DNA of 64,000 nucleotides from Collybia mongolica (taxonomy: Eukaryota; Basidiomycota; Agaricomycetes; Agaricales; Clitocybaceae): NCBI GenBank assembly GCA_013420905.1, contig JAAXNY010000001.1:7130001-7194000 (forward strand). The letters run 5' to 3'. Made by a program: the position numbers and the translations under genes. Under the pieces are notes generated by a model. That model was given only the letters and a program-made list of their open reading frames with translations. It was not told where the DNA came from and did not search any database. This document shows positions 1-11,070 of the stretch, one piece after another (the stretch's first letter is position 1; every line of letters begins with the position of its first letter).

Positions 1-374
1 GATTTAAATGGTGGATAAGGCTCAGTAGACATCCTTCTATATTGCAGTTGGGGATTCCAGAATGACCGTAAAGGTAAGGAGCGGGATGTGAAGTTTGGAG
101 AGATTCGGGAAAGCTAGATGTCCTTCCAGACAAATTGAGTGGAGGCTGTGAGTAAAAAGGGAGACTTACAGGAGCATGGTGACTTCTACAAAGCGCATGA
201 GATAGCGGTCGAAGAAAAGACATGATTGTTTATATAAAAGGACTCGACAAGATTTGCCTGATGAGCGTTCAGGCCTCAGGAAGAATATTATTCAACACGT
301 GCAACTTGGAAATTATTGATCGGCCCATCCCCAACATCACGCTCAAGCGATACTGACGTAGCGTACTACTAGCT

Positions 375-1354
375 ATGTCCTCTGCAGCATCGTCCTCATC
401 GTCCAATCCTCTGTCGAATACTACCTCTTCGGCTCCACCACCAGCCATCTCAGACGCTGAGCTTGACAAGCTACTCAGCCGTGAAGCATCGGCCTTCCAA
501 CGCGAGATCGAGGTCGAGCGAATTCTCAAGGCATTCAAGCTAAAGTTCATACATTTTTTACCATTCACCCGTTTAGTGTCGACCTAATCATTCATGGAAT
601 AGTCCATATGACATCCTAGACATAGAAGAAACAGCAACCCAGGAGGAGATCAAGCGACGGTACAGGCAGCTCTCGCTTTGTGAGTTCGAGTCGTTGCTCA
701 GCATTTCCTCGTGTTTGACTCAGTATCCAGTCATACATCCCGATAAAACCCCACATGCAAGAGCCCCGGAAGCCTTCGATCTCCTCAAAAAGGTATACAT
801 GAGCTACTTTTGCTTGCCTCACGGCGCTAATGCTCCGTCAGGCTGAATCAGAACTTTCCGACAAGGATAAACGCGAAGAATTAGATGCAATTATCAACCA
901 AGCTCGCTCTATGGTCCTTAAAGCACTTTTGCTCCCTGTATCACTACCCGATTCTGACGCTCAACTCAAAAATCTCAATCCGCCGTACAAATTTCGGTTA
1001 CGTGCACAATCCAAAGAACTACTGATTGACGAGGAGGTCAGAAGGAGAAAGTACGTGACATCATTCTTTTTTGTGTGCCCCGCTCATAGAACGCTCTACA
1101 GGGCAATAAAGATGAATCTTGCAAATGAAGGGCTTGAGGCAAGGAAGAAAGATGAAGAAGTTGCAAGCAGAAAACGAAAAGTCGAAGAGGATAAGAATTG
1201 GGAAGGTTCGCTACCTCCTTATTTTCCTTCATCCCTATTTTATTGACTCCCCTCGGAACCCATAGACACTAGAGATCAGCGTGTAGACAGCTGGCGAACA
1301 TTTTCCAAGGAAACAAGGAAGAAGAAAAAGAGCAAAGTGGCAATTCTTGGTTAA
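375..1354 (+). CDS. DNAJC8: J-domain protein, DNAJC8/Spf31-like
   Basis: Probable spliceosome-associated nuclear J-protein. Six exons join cleanly: 375-544, 603-679, 731-792, 842-1050, 1102 to about 1206, and 1275-1354. Exon 1 gives a Ser-rich head and the start of the J-domain. Exons 2-3 carry NPYDILDIEETATQEEIKRR and then IHPDKTP, so the HPD motif for Hsp70 stimulation is present. Exons 4-5 are a long charged helix with basic stretches (RKRKVEEDK). Exon 6 ends DQRVDSWR...KKKKSK, matching the conserved C-terminal tail of DNAJC8 homologues. The start is the first ATG of the open exon. Seen: motifs and splice sites. Known of the family: DNAJC8 and Spf31 co-purify with spliceosomes. Inferred: the same role here. 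No frameshift is seen. Positions 1-374 show no gene. Confidence 0.85.
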
Positions 1355-1656
1355 TTGCTTTTTTCCTTCCCTTTCTAATATCTCCGGCCGAATCCAGCTG
1401 TACATTATATCACCCATTTCCCTGACAGTGTAATAACCATTGCTTCCGCAAATTCTGGTCTCTTACATTGACGTTGAGGTTAAGTATCACTTTTTTTACA
1501 TGATTAGAGCTAAATATACGATCCAAGAGACCATGGTCATACACAAAATACACAAGAGTGCCGAATTGTACACTAGAACAACGTATTCCGAACTTCCTGG
1601 CCCTCTTTCACACAGCTCTTATCGACAAGAGGCATCCATCACACAATACTCTACAA

Positions 1657-3423
1657 CTAATCAGAATCGGAAAGTTCAATCACATCTGAAGGTGTCCTGG
1701 CCAAAATAACGGACCGCCTAGGTTCGCGTGCCTTTTGGCTGGTAGAGGGTCCTCCACCTCTGTCCTCCGTTCGCCTTCGCACATGCCTTGTGGGAACAGG
1801 AGAATTCTCCTTGTTATCCTCGACGTCGTCGTCTTCAATTGTGATGACGTCAATTACTGGCGTACCATTCTGAGGTCGAACTGTGGATGTTTGAGATCGT
1901 CCACCAGGAGCTAACGAATCTGTCCTAGAACTCTCGGTGGAAGAGGTAGGGGGAACCTTTTCTGTGCGGCCATAAGCCTCTCTTTCAACTGTGTCAAGTC
2001 TCGCCAGAAAGTCGGGGTCAAGATCCATGCTGTCGTCTTCGAAACCATCCGAACTCAGCGCAAGTTTTTGTTCTTTTCCTTTCTCCTTTCCTTTCCCCTT
2101 TCCGCTTGGTTTACGTGGTTCTAAATTCTCGTCGTTGACCTCTGGGACCCCATCATCAGACCAAAAATTCTCGTCTGGGGGTGGGGAGGGCGGGGTCTGG
2201 AGAAAGAGTGGCCTTGCGGTACGTCTTGGAGGGGACATCACAAGGTCAATCGCTGTCGCAGTGGTAGTCTTGGTACTTGTGAAGTGTGATGATGCGCTTG
2301 CTTTTTGAGTGTTGTTTCTCGGTGCAGAGGTTGCCAAAGTCGGCAAAGGGGCCAGAGCTAGCACACCTGGTGCTCCGGCGGGGATGCGGCGGCGGCGGGG
2401 TTCCAGGTCTTCATCGTCATTGAAATGAAGGGCAAAAGGAGGGGAAGGTGGAGGAGAAATTTCGCGAAGCGGTGAACGTGGCTCAAGGAGATTGTGTTGG
2501 TTGCGTTGTTGCGGTCTATTATTCGGAACAGGGGCTAGTGGAGCATGATTTTCAGGTGCTAGTTCTGGTTCGGGCAATCTTTCGAGACAATGGTTAGTAT
2601 GAACACCCTCGTCGAACGGAAAGTAGCATCACCCCATGCGGGTCCGAAGACCCCTAGCGAATTCAGACTGTCGATGCTCGTCACGATCTTCGGTCTTATG
2701 GCCTACTAGAATGACAGATTCGGGTTCGAGCCATGCGATCCCTCGCCTGATCGTTAAGTCTTTCAAAATCATCTATGAGAAAACACGTGTACTTCGTTAG
2801 TTAATCGGACGCGCATCTCAACGGCACGCAAAGACAACCTTGAAGCCCAACTGTGTGTTTTCAAGTGATAGTTCCGGCAAAGAACGATACTCAATCGCTG
2901 GCAAGGTAGTTGTACCGTCATATAATTGGAATTTGAGCATGCCTCGGGGGTATTTTGGTATTGGGCCCTCCCCTTCAATCTCAATGTCACCCTCACCCTC
3001 CTCATCGTTTACATCCCCAACTTTCGTTCGTTCTTCTCTGGCCATACGCGTTTGGTTTAGATTGAAGGCACTGTTTGCGATCTCTGTTATTGAAATCACC
3101 TCCACGAGCACGTGAAGCCCCTTTAGAACTGTCGTTGTTGTTGGGACTGCGACATGGGTTGGAAGGCCTGTACCAGGGAGCATAGAGTCGCTGAAATTTG
3201 ACTCCAAAATTTGATGTTCTACTGCATCAAGCAATGCTTGAAGGTTGTTGTTGGGGTCATGCCCACCCTCTGTAGTTAGCCACTCATAACAGTCGCTCAA
3301 CCATTCCTAGTATGAAGATTACATGGTTGACGTGAAAAAGAAAGAAAAGGCGCATACTGGGTCAACACGGGGTCTTTTATGATTTTTATCCACCCACTGG
3401 GTAATTTGAAGGGGAACAGCCAT
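1657..3423 (-). CDS. RMI1: RecQ-mediated genome instability protein 1-like (RMI1)
   Basis: Probable OB-fold subunit of the RecQ helicase-topoisomerase III complex that dissolves recombination intermediates in the nucleus. Exon 1 (3423-3358) starts MAVPLQITQWVDKNHKRP and joins exon 2 (from 3306) to give RVDPEWLSDCYEWL, the typical N-terminal helical signature of RMI1. Exon 2 continues through LPAIEYRSLPELSLENTQLGF, and after an intron exon 3 supplies MILKDLTIRRGIAWLEPESV, completing the OB fold. Exon 4 (about 2578-1657) is a Pro/Ser/acidic disordered tail ending VIELSDSD, which resembles a SUMO-interacting motif. Upstream in-frame ATGs exist, but 3423 gives the family-like N-terminus. It is divergent from the carnitine acyltransferase across about 160 bp. 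The long tail is less certain than the core. Confidence 0.8.
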
Positions 3424-3582
3424 GGGAGTTGTAGCAAGGTCGAGTTTAGTGAAGAACAAAGAACACGATCCGATGTCAAAGATTAGATTAGATTCAAAAC
3501 ACATTGTCACGTGTGTTTTCATTATATTTTTCCAGTGAACTCCTCGTCGAAAATCCATCACCGTTAGCGTCTGGAAAGCGCG
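3424..3582. promoter_or_regulatory. Shared divergent promoter region
   Basis: The 159 bp between the start codons of the RMI1-like gene (minus strand) and the carnitine acyltransferase gene (plus strand) must hold both core promoters and 5' leaders. No clear TATA box was picked out. This assignment follows from gene layout only. Confidence 0.4.
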
Positions 3583-6070
3583 ATGATCCGGTTGCGCGTT
3601 GTTGAGTCATTAAGAACCCCCCAAATACGCAGAAATTACACTAAACCCTCTGCCAGGGGCCCAATGCAGCTTCCGCGTCTTCCCGTCCCCGACCTTTCCA
3701 AGACCCTCACTCGATACCTCACATCACTTGAGCCTTTCCTACTAGAGGACGAAAGGCGCGGAGGAACGCCATACAAGTCTTCCTACTTACTTCGGCAGGA
3801 GTGGGCACAAGAATTCGAAGCTGGCATAGGACAGCTCCTGCAAGACAGGCTACTCGGTCCGTTCACTATTTTTCTCCGTCTGCGGTTCGACGAATTCTGA
3901 ATGCTATAAAGCACTTGATAGGGCATCTCCGCACAACTGGCTAAATGATAACTTTTGGATAAATAAAGCTTATCATGAAGGGAGGGCTCCTCTGCTCGTA
4001 AATTCAAACTGGTGGCTTGCTTTTCACGATGACAATATGATACCTGAGAGCGCTCTCTCTAAAGAATCGAGCGATAGCAGAGCAGGTATCACATTTTGGC
4101 AGATCAGGAGATCGGCTTGGATAGTACACAGGATATTGGACTTCAAAGAACGGTTAAATACGTACGTTTCTATGTTGGAGAAACCACCACCAGGACACAA
4201 TAAATTTTTGATTTTCTCAGGCAAGAGTTACACCCACAAACTACTCGAACAGGTTGGCTCATAATCTTCGTCGTTATGCAGTAACTGAACTAAATATATA
4301 AGGCATTTGGTTACGCGGCAACACTTCGCAAATGTTCAATATTGCACGAATACCAAAACCCTTCTGCGACATTCTCTCTTCTCCTCCTCCTCCTTCTTCT
4401 CCGCAATCCCTAAATCTCCTAGTTATGATCCATAATTGGTGCTATGCTGTTCCTGTTTATCACCCCCCCAGTCTTCTGACGTCGTTACCACAACTCATGA
4501 AACCGCACGAAATCGAGACACGTATTCGTGCAATCGTTGTAGATGTCGAAAAACGGCTTTTGAATGGAGAGTCTGCGGTTCCTATCGGCATTCTGAGTGC
4601 TGATGGTCGTGACCAATGGGCAGAGGTAAATTCTTGCGCGTCCTGCCATATAAGTGTTCGCAAAACTCATTCACATTGATCTAAAGAATTTAAAATATTT
4701 ATTATCTCTCCATGAAACAAACAAGAAATCTCACCAAGCCATGCTCACATCACTCATGGGTCTTAGCCTCGAACATAACACACACACTATTGCCCCTACT
4801 TCGCCATCCTTCGCTCCTAAAGGCATCTCGCAACAGGCACTCGATGCTCATCTTCATACAATTCGGACGAACCCAATCAATGTTGGAAACCGTTTCTTTG
4901 ACAAACCGTTCACCCTCATCGTTGATCCCTCCACTCGTGCTGGCGCGACTGGAGAACATTCTCCCTGCGACGCCCTGGTTCCTAGTATTGTCGCAGAATA
5001 CGGAATTGTAGAAAGCGTGGACTCGGCCGCATTTGAAGGGATTTTTGACACTGCCAGCAAGAAAGACCCAGGGGAGTGGACAAGGTTAGATTGGGTTGCG
5101 GATGAGAAGATATGGAAAGAATGTGTAGCTGCTGAAGAACGGGCGAAGTGCATTATCAGGGATTCCGATTATAGTGTTTTCTGGTTCGAGGACTACGGAA
5201 CGGACTGGATTAAAGGGGTTGGTAAGAAATTTCAAAAATCTTACTCGAAGAGAGAATTCACGGGGTCTGTCACATGAGATAGCAAAACTCGCACCGGATG
5301 CATATATCCAGATGGTTTTGCAGCTCGCTTGGTATAAAACGAGGGGCGAATTCACAGCGACATATGAGACAGTCCTAACCCGGATGTTCAAGCACGGGAG
5401 AACTGAAACACTGCGAACGTTGACCAAGGACAGTCAGGATTGGGTTCTGACTATGGTTAATCCACATACCCCTGTACGCCGGAGCAAGTAAACATCTAAC
5501 ACAGCGAACTAACCTTGACCATAGCTCTCAACACGGTATATTGCTCTGCGACGTGCTATACAAACTCACACGCGTCTAACCAAAGAAGCTGCTACTGGGA
5601 GAGGCATTGATCGCCACCTGCTCGGATTAAAATTGATGCTTCGACCACAGGATGGAGAAGCAGCTGCTTTGTTCGATGATGAGTTATTTAACAGAAGCCA
5701 ACAATGGAAATTGAGCACAAGTGGGCTGAGTGCTGGCCTTCTCTTTCGAGGGACTGGGTAAGGCTTCTTACATTCCACTTGCTACTGGCTCATTTGTTAT
5801 CTGAAAACATAGCTTTGGAGCAGCATATCATGATGGATATGGTATAAATTGTATGTCACCATCTTAGTTCAACATTAATACCTCCTGATTGTCCTATCTA
5901 TAGATCTTGCTGCTTCAGACATGATCAAATTTGGTATTGAGTCCAAATTGTCTAACCCTCTGACATCTACACACTCTCTAAAAGTTGCAATAGCTGAAAG
6001 TTTATATGAGATGAGGCTGATCTGTTCTCCTACTGAGGTTACGGCTGCTCATGTCATTTCACATCTTTAA
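3583..6070 (+). CDS. Carnitine O-acyltransferase (choline/carnitine acyltransferase family)
   Basis: Moves acyl (probably acetyl) groups between CoA and carnitine, in mitochondria or peroxisomes. The Arg-rich N-terminus (MIRLRVVESLRTPQIRRNYT) looks like a mitochondrial presequence. Family blocks appear in order across several introns: LPRLPVPDLSKTLTRYL, NWLNDNFW, NSNWWLAFHDD, TTRTGIWLRGNTSQMFNIAR (across an intron at about 4242-4289), the catalytic block GATGEHSPCDALVPS with the active-site His at about 4955, APDAYIQMVLQLAWYK, then FGAAYHDGYGINY near the C-terminus. All splice joins tested keep frame, so the gene looks intact. The segment after CDILS is Pro/Ser-rich (SSPPPPSSPQS), a lineage-specific insert. 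Known: the His is the general base of the family. Inferred: acetyl preference, from overall resemblance to fungal carnitine acetyltransferases. Confidence 0.9.
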
Positions 6071-6396
6071 CAACTGTATCTTTATAATCTAAATATGATC
6101 TTATTCAGTTCCAATCTAAAAAAAAAAATTTCTGTTGATTGTTAGACACTGTTGTTACAAAATGATGTGATTATAGCTAAACCCCTCCTGTTATAAAAGA
6201 AGAACACCCAGAGTCAATATCAACAATATTATTGCCAAGAATATGACAGAGGAAGGAGCCTTGCCTCCAGTGTATCCTCTCTGTTATATTCTTGGAAACA
6301 ATCTTGGTCAGTTGATATCAAATCCAGAATTTTTTTCCTTTTACAAAGATAAAATAAAACTAACTTTCTGGCCCTGCTGCTTCCATCTTCCTTCAC

Positions 6397-9240
6397 TCAC
6401 AATAAATTCCCCTCTTCAACATCTACCATTTCCAACCAGGCATCTGGTCCCATCTTTTCCATCAAAGTTCCAACAAGTGTAGTAGAACCAACTCCATTCA
6501 GAAATTTGTGGCTTGAAACAATGAACATGCCTTTTTTGCATCGAGTAAGCATGACATTGGTACGCCTTAAATTGTTCAGAAATCCCAACTCCCGTGAACG
6601 AACAAGAGAGATGATGATGTAGTCCTCTTCATTTCCTGAAAGTGAAGGAGTAATTAGCATGTAGCTTGAGAATAACAGAAAACAAACCTTGAAAAGAATC
6701 AACATTGAAGCATTTATTTTCCCAATCCAGTCCAGGAGTATTTCTCATGTCTTCTTCAATAGTGCTGCGCTGACCTTCATATGGAGTAATAATTTGGTAT
6801 GATTTCTTTTGGTCCTGGAGATGTTGAGCTAATTGAAGAACCACATTACACTCCAATTGATTCTATAGAGGCAATATATCAATGTTACATTATATAAATA
6901 TGGTAAAGTCAAATACCATGAATGAGGTACTGTTAGATTTCTCAGAACCAGGAACATTGATAAATCGGCATGCAATAACTTTGTCAGTGATTGGATGAAG
7001 GGGATCAGATCCAAGCTGGCTGTTATAAACAGCATCAGATATAACCTGGCCTATCTGAGGAGGCATCCGGTCTGTGTAATTATAGGTTAAGCCATTTTGG
7101 CAAGTTAAACATGTTGGTCAAAAAACATACATTGGGTGTTTAGGAAAGTGGCATGTATGCGCAGGTGAGAGATTTCAAAAATACTCTGCAGGTCTTGTAA
7201 ATCTTCTTGGCCATATGGGGGTACTAACAAAACAGGATTAGTTTACAAATTAATCTGAACAAAGGCACTTACATTGCTTATCATCACCAATAAAACAAGC
7301 CTTTCTGATTGTAGTAGAGTATTTTGAGAAGACTGGGATATAATCACCAATCTCAATCTGACTGGCCTCATCCACAATAAGAGTTGTGATTGGATTTAGA
7401 GTTGTGAATTTTTTGAGGAAGCGGTTGGAAAGCATGCTAAGAGTGCAAAGCATGACCTTACATCCCTCAATCCTCCTGTTGGACAAGGATGGAAATTCAT
7501 CCGACCGAATGACATTATTCTTGATTTTGGTGTAGATGTGTTCATGCCTGATTAATTGTTAATATATTTATATATATTAGAAAAAAAGGCATACCATTGA
7601 AAGTGAAAATCTCTGGACACAAGAAGTTTCCAATCAAGGAATCCAACCTTCATCAGCTTTTCAGCAATATTTTTGACAGCTACATTTGACTGTGCAACCA
7701 GCCAAATTCCATTGAATCCATCTTCAATGGCAAGCTGAACATAAGCTGCAATTACAGATGTCTTTCCAGTACCTGGAGGACCCTGGACAATTGTGATCCT
7801 ATGGGCATCCTCAGGAGAGCACATGGTATTGACAGCTTCTTGTTGGGATGGATTCAGTGGCTGCAGAACCATTGGTGAAGGAGACTTTGCTGAATCCTTG
7901 GAAGCTTGACCATTGAAAGCAGGTAAAACTGGCAAAGCCCATTCTTCTGGCCAGATTAGATCTACATTATCTTCAGGAAACCATATGTTTTTGATCCAAG
8001 GACTATCATCAAGAAGCTGGGTGGTTCCTTGTAGGATGCGCAGCACAGTGGCTGCTCTTTGGGCTTCTGCTGTGGTTGGGTCATCTCGGCCTATGGATAT
8101 CAAGGTAGAGTCCATGCTTTTACCACTCAGGGATCGGACAGTACTAAGAGCTACATCCTTTCCCATAACCCCCCCAGTTTTCCCAGGGACAGTATACTTG
8201 CCTCCTGAACCATCCACACTCAAGCGGACTTCCTGTAGAGTCACCTATAAGATATACACAATTCCCAAATGTATTATATCATACCTTATCCCATCGAACT
8301 CTGTCCTTGAATGTAGTTGATCGGACATGGTGTTCCCCGGTTGAGCTGTCAATCACAAAAGATACCTGGTGGCTCGTCTGAGTTGGTTTCATTTGGTCAA
8401 GCCGGTGGGCATCATTTGCGATTTTTGCAATCATGTCCAGTACCTTTAAATCACTGTATGTTAGATTAGGGAAGGGAATACCATGCAAAGACGCACGTGG
8501 GGAGATAACTTTGCCGTGTCAATCTTTGGAACTTTTGCGAAGGTTTCCGCCCCATTGCCATATCCAGCCAGGAACTGAGAGACCCAAGCACGCATCGCCA
8601 GGTCAGTTGCACGGTTACGGTCTTTCTGATCATAGATCGGGTTACGAAAGACAGTTCTAATGTTCTCCTTCATAACTGGGACTGAGCTCCCAATGACTTC
8701 CACAATCGCAGTAATGGGTTTGCGATCAACTGCAGAAAGTCCGGATTGAATGTCTACAGCGTTGGTGATGCGTAGCTTGATGTCACAGTAGAGCGACATG
8801 GACAGAGGACCCATATCGAAAGCAAACAGATCACCGGCTTGACGGCAGAGAACAGTATCTTGAAGCAGTTGGAGGCGTTCAGCATCATGTCGAACAGATT
8901 GTCTACTACCCCCGCCTCTGCCCTGCCCTCCTTCCGAACGCCTAGGAGCATCTTCACGGTTAAATTCAACAATGCGACAATTTTGGTCATCTGCTATAGC
9001 GAGAGCAATGAGGGTGCCTGCTTTCGAGTACCCCGGGGAGACCCCAATGGGCCGGACATGGTCAAAGATGGACAAAACGTTTTTGCTGATATCCGATTCC
9101 TGGATTATAACAGTGGGGATTTTCACGAGTGAATATGGACCATCAATCAAAGTCTGCATGAGATTTGTGGCCCGCGGCGAAGGAGCCATTACGTTTGAGG
9201 AACGTCTGGTTGTAGATGTTGCTATAGTGCGGACGAGCAA
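6397..9240 (-). CDS. SF1 helicase, UPF1/NAM7-like, paralogue 1
   Basis: Predicted ATP-dependent RNA or DNA helicase of the UPF1-like SF1B group. Walker A GPPGTGKTSVIAA lies near 7780, motif II DEASQIEIGDY near 7360, motif III FIGDDKQ near 7280, VDSFQG near 6695 and motif VI TNVMLTRCKKGM near 6540. The N-terminal third (9240 to about 8460) has no obvious catalytic motif. It resembles the degenerate 3'-5' exonuclease-like region that precedes this helicase type in Agaricomycetes (inference, weak). Start: the first ATG gives 9240, but MAPSPRATN at 9189 is equally plausible. It is interrupted by many short introns. It is paralogous throughout to the gene at 11071-13812 and to the pseudogene between them. 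Its cellular role cannot be told from sequence. Confidence 0.8.
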
Positions 9241-9399
9241 GTGTGAAGGGAAAGGGCTGATAAACTGCTGAAGAACGAGATTGTTGTAGTTGGATCGCCG
9301 TTTGCCTCGAGGCCAATGCTTGAAATGACAGATGGGCGTCCAATAGAATCACGGTATTATATCGGTTTGAGTCAATAGAATATAATTTTATTGGACAAG

Positions 9400-10680
9400 T
9401 ATAGGAGTAAAGAGAGATAAAAATTCTTCAGGGCTTGACTTGGTTTAAGCCAAGCTTTGGACACCTTGGCCTAACTCTGCTCAGGTGAGATGGTACCTTC
9501 ACCATTCTGTGAGAAGACGATTCTTTCGACGAATGCTGGACCGGTGAGAATGATCGTACCAGGCTAATGTGAAGTTTATCGGCGATTTTCTTGGGTAAAG
9601 CTGAGTCGTCAATGAAAGAGAGAGAGAGTACGATATATCTTCTTCCTTACTCAAAGCACTGTCGCCCGTGTCAAAGTATTGACCTTCTCTTAATAATTAA
9701 GCAGTCTAGCCGATATCATCATAGGTGACGATGATTCGGTACGACTTTCCGTTTTTTGCTGAACTTGGGCTCTCGGGCGCTCTGTTGACCAAGTATGTGA
9801 GTTTCCATTGAAAGGCTGATGGAAATGCGACCATCCAGCTATGTCCTTTCTTCCCCTCTCTTTACATCGATAGAAATACAACTTTGATGCTCACTTTTCA
9901 GTCAATTTGCATCTATTTTGGGAGATATCGATTGGTTGATTAGAATAAATACACCATCTATGAAGAACAGAAGTTAATGGGAATATATGACGCAGATATA
10001 AGTCTCACACTGTGCTAACAGATACACCCCTATCATACAGGTGAGGTTTTTCGAATATACCATGGAGGTCTTTGCCCCGCATTGGTTCAGTGCGAGCCAT
10101 CGATTCCCAGCCAATCTATGACAGAGCGAAATTTTCACTCAAGGTAGATTCTCGAGCGCTATCGCACAGTCATTGACCCCATTAGTCTGACCAACCGACA
10201 TCGTGGCTTGGCTTTCACAATTGACCCGAATCTGTATGGCCTAGGTTGACGGTTCCGTCAATATGATATATAATAAGGGCATTACATGCACCTACCGGTG
10301 CCTTTATTATCACTAAACGTCACATCCACTTTATTCTTAACCGGGTGGGTTTCATCACAACGAGCAGGTTGACATCTCGCGCGGCCTTTGCTGGGGCATT
10401 CGGATGCTGCAAAACAAGCATACCCTTCTTCAAACGACCACCAATTGTGACCCATCCAGCGATGCTTAACCTATTCGAGCCAAGACGCCAGGCGCGAGGC
10501 CGGAGCAACAGCTTTGTCAGGGTTAAACATATGACAGAAAGTTCTGTTGGGGAAGTGCAGGATCGAAGTGGCTCGATGAATACCAATGCGGACGGGACAA
10601 ATGCCACTTGCGGAGTTGAGATAAAGATGCATCGATGTGCTGATATTCTCAAGGATTGTTGGACTTGATACAAGAAGTGA
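9400..10680 (-). pseudogene. Decayed third copy of the UPF1-like helicase
   Basis: This stretch aligns in order and strand with the 3' half and then the middle of the helicase gene at 11071-13812. Examples are GTGAGAATGAT at about 9543 against 11199; CCATCCAGCTATG at about 9832 against 11591; and ATCTATGAAGAACAGAAG at about 9955 against GGTCTATGAAGAACAGAAG at about 11741. The C-terminal residues K-A-W-L-K can still be read near 9460. At about 10135 the match jumps to the part corresponding to about 12770, so roughly 0.9 kb containing Walker A and motif II is missing. It then continues to about 10400 (ACGTCACATCCACTTTATTCTTAA against the region at about 13005). No long reading frame remains. 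It is best explained as a tandem duplicate broken by an internal deletion and point decay. Confidence 0.8.
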
Positions 10681-11070
10681 CTGAAATTAGAACGAGTATA
10701 GCTTTAGCTCGCTGATCGGATGAGGGCTGACATTATTCGAGGGGGGTCTGGCCAGAAATTCCTGGACATGTTCAAGTTCATGTTGTTATTAAGGCACGTG
10801 ATGTCGGGTGGTGGATGAAATTTCGCGCGAACAATCCCATACTTGCAAACAGCACGCACTCTGACAAGCTCTACTGCGTTTCGACATGTAAAAGGTTGGT
10901 AAGTTATTCAAGAACGAATATTTAGTTGAAGAGCACGTCTAGCCCAGCCTGCTTGCCTCGAGACTAATGCTCGAGATGGCATAAGTGAGCTTCCATTCAC
11001 ATCGCGGTATCACATAGGTGTCAATTTAAACCAAAAAATGTAGTGCTATGGGACAAGAGTTAAGAGAGGC
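10681..11070. other. Intergenic spacer between pseudogene and helicase 2
   Basis: No gene is seen. The part after about 10940 resembles the sequence following the first helicase gene (GCCTCGAGACTAATGCT at about 10956 against GCCTCGAGGCCAATGCT at 9305). This marks the edge of the tandem duplication unit. Confidence 0.45.

Noticed and set aside
10345..10668. 107- and 117-codon open frames on both strands in the helicase spacer
   Set aside because: They overlap the pseudogene block and are not in the helicase frame; no independent family signal.
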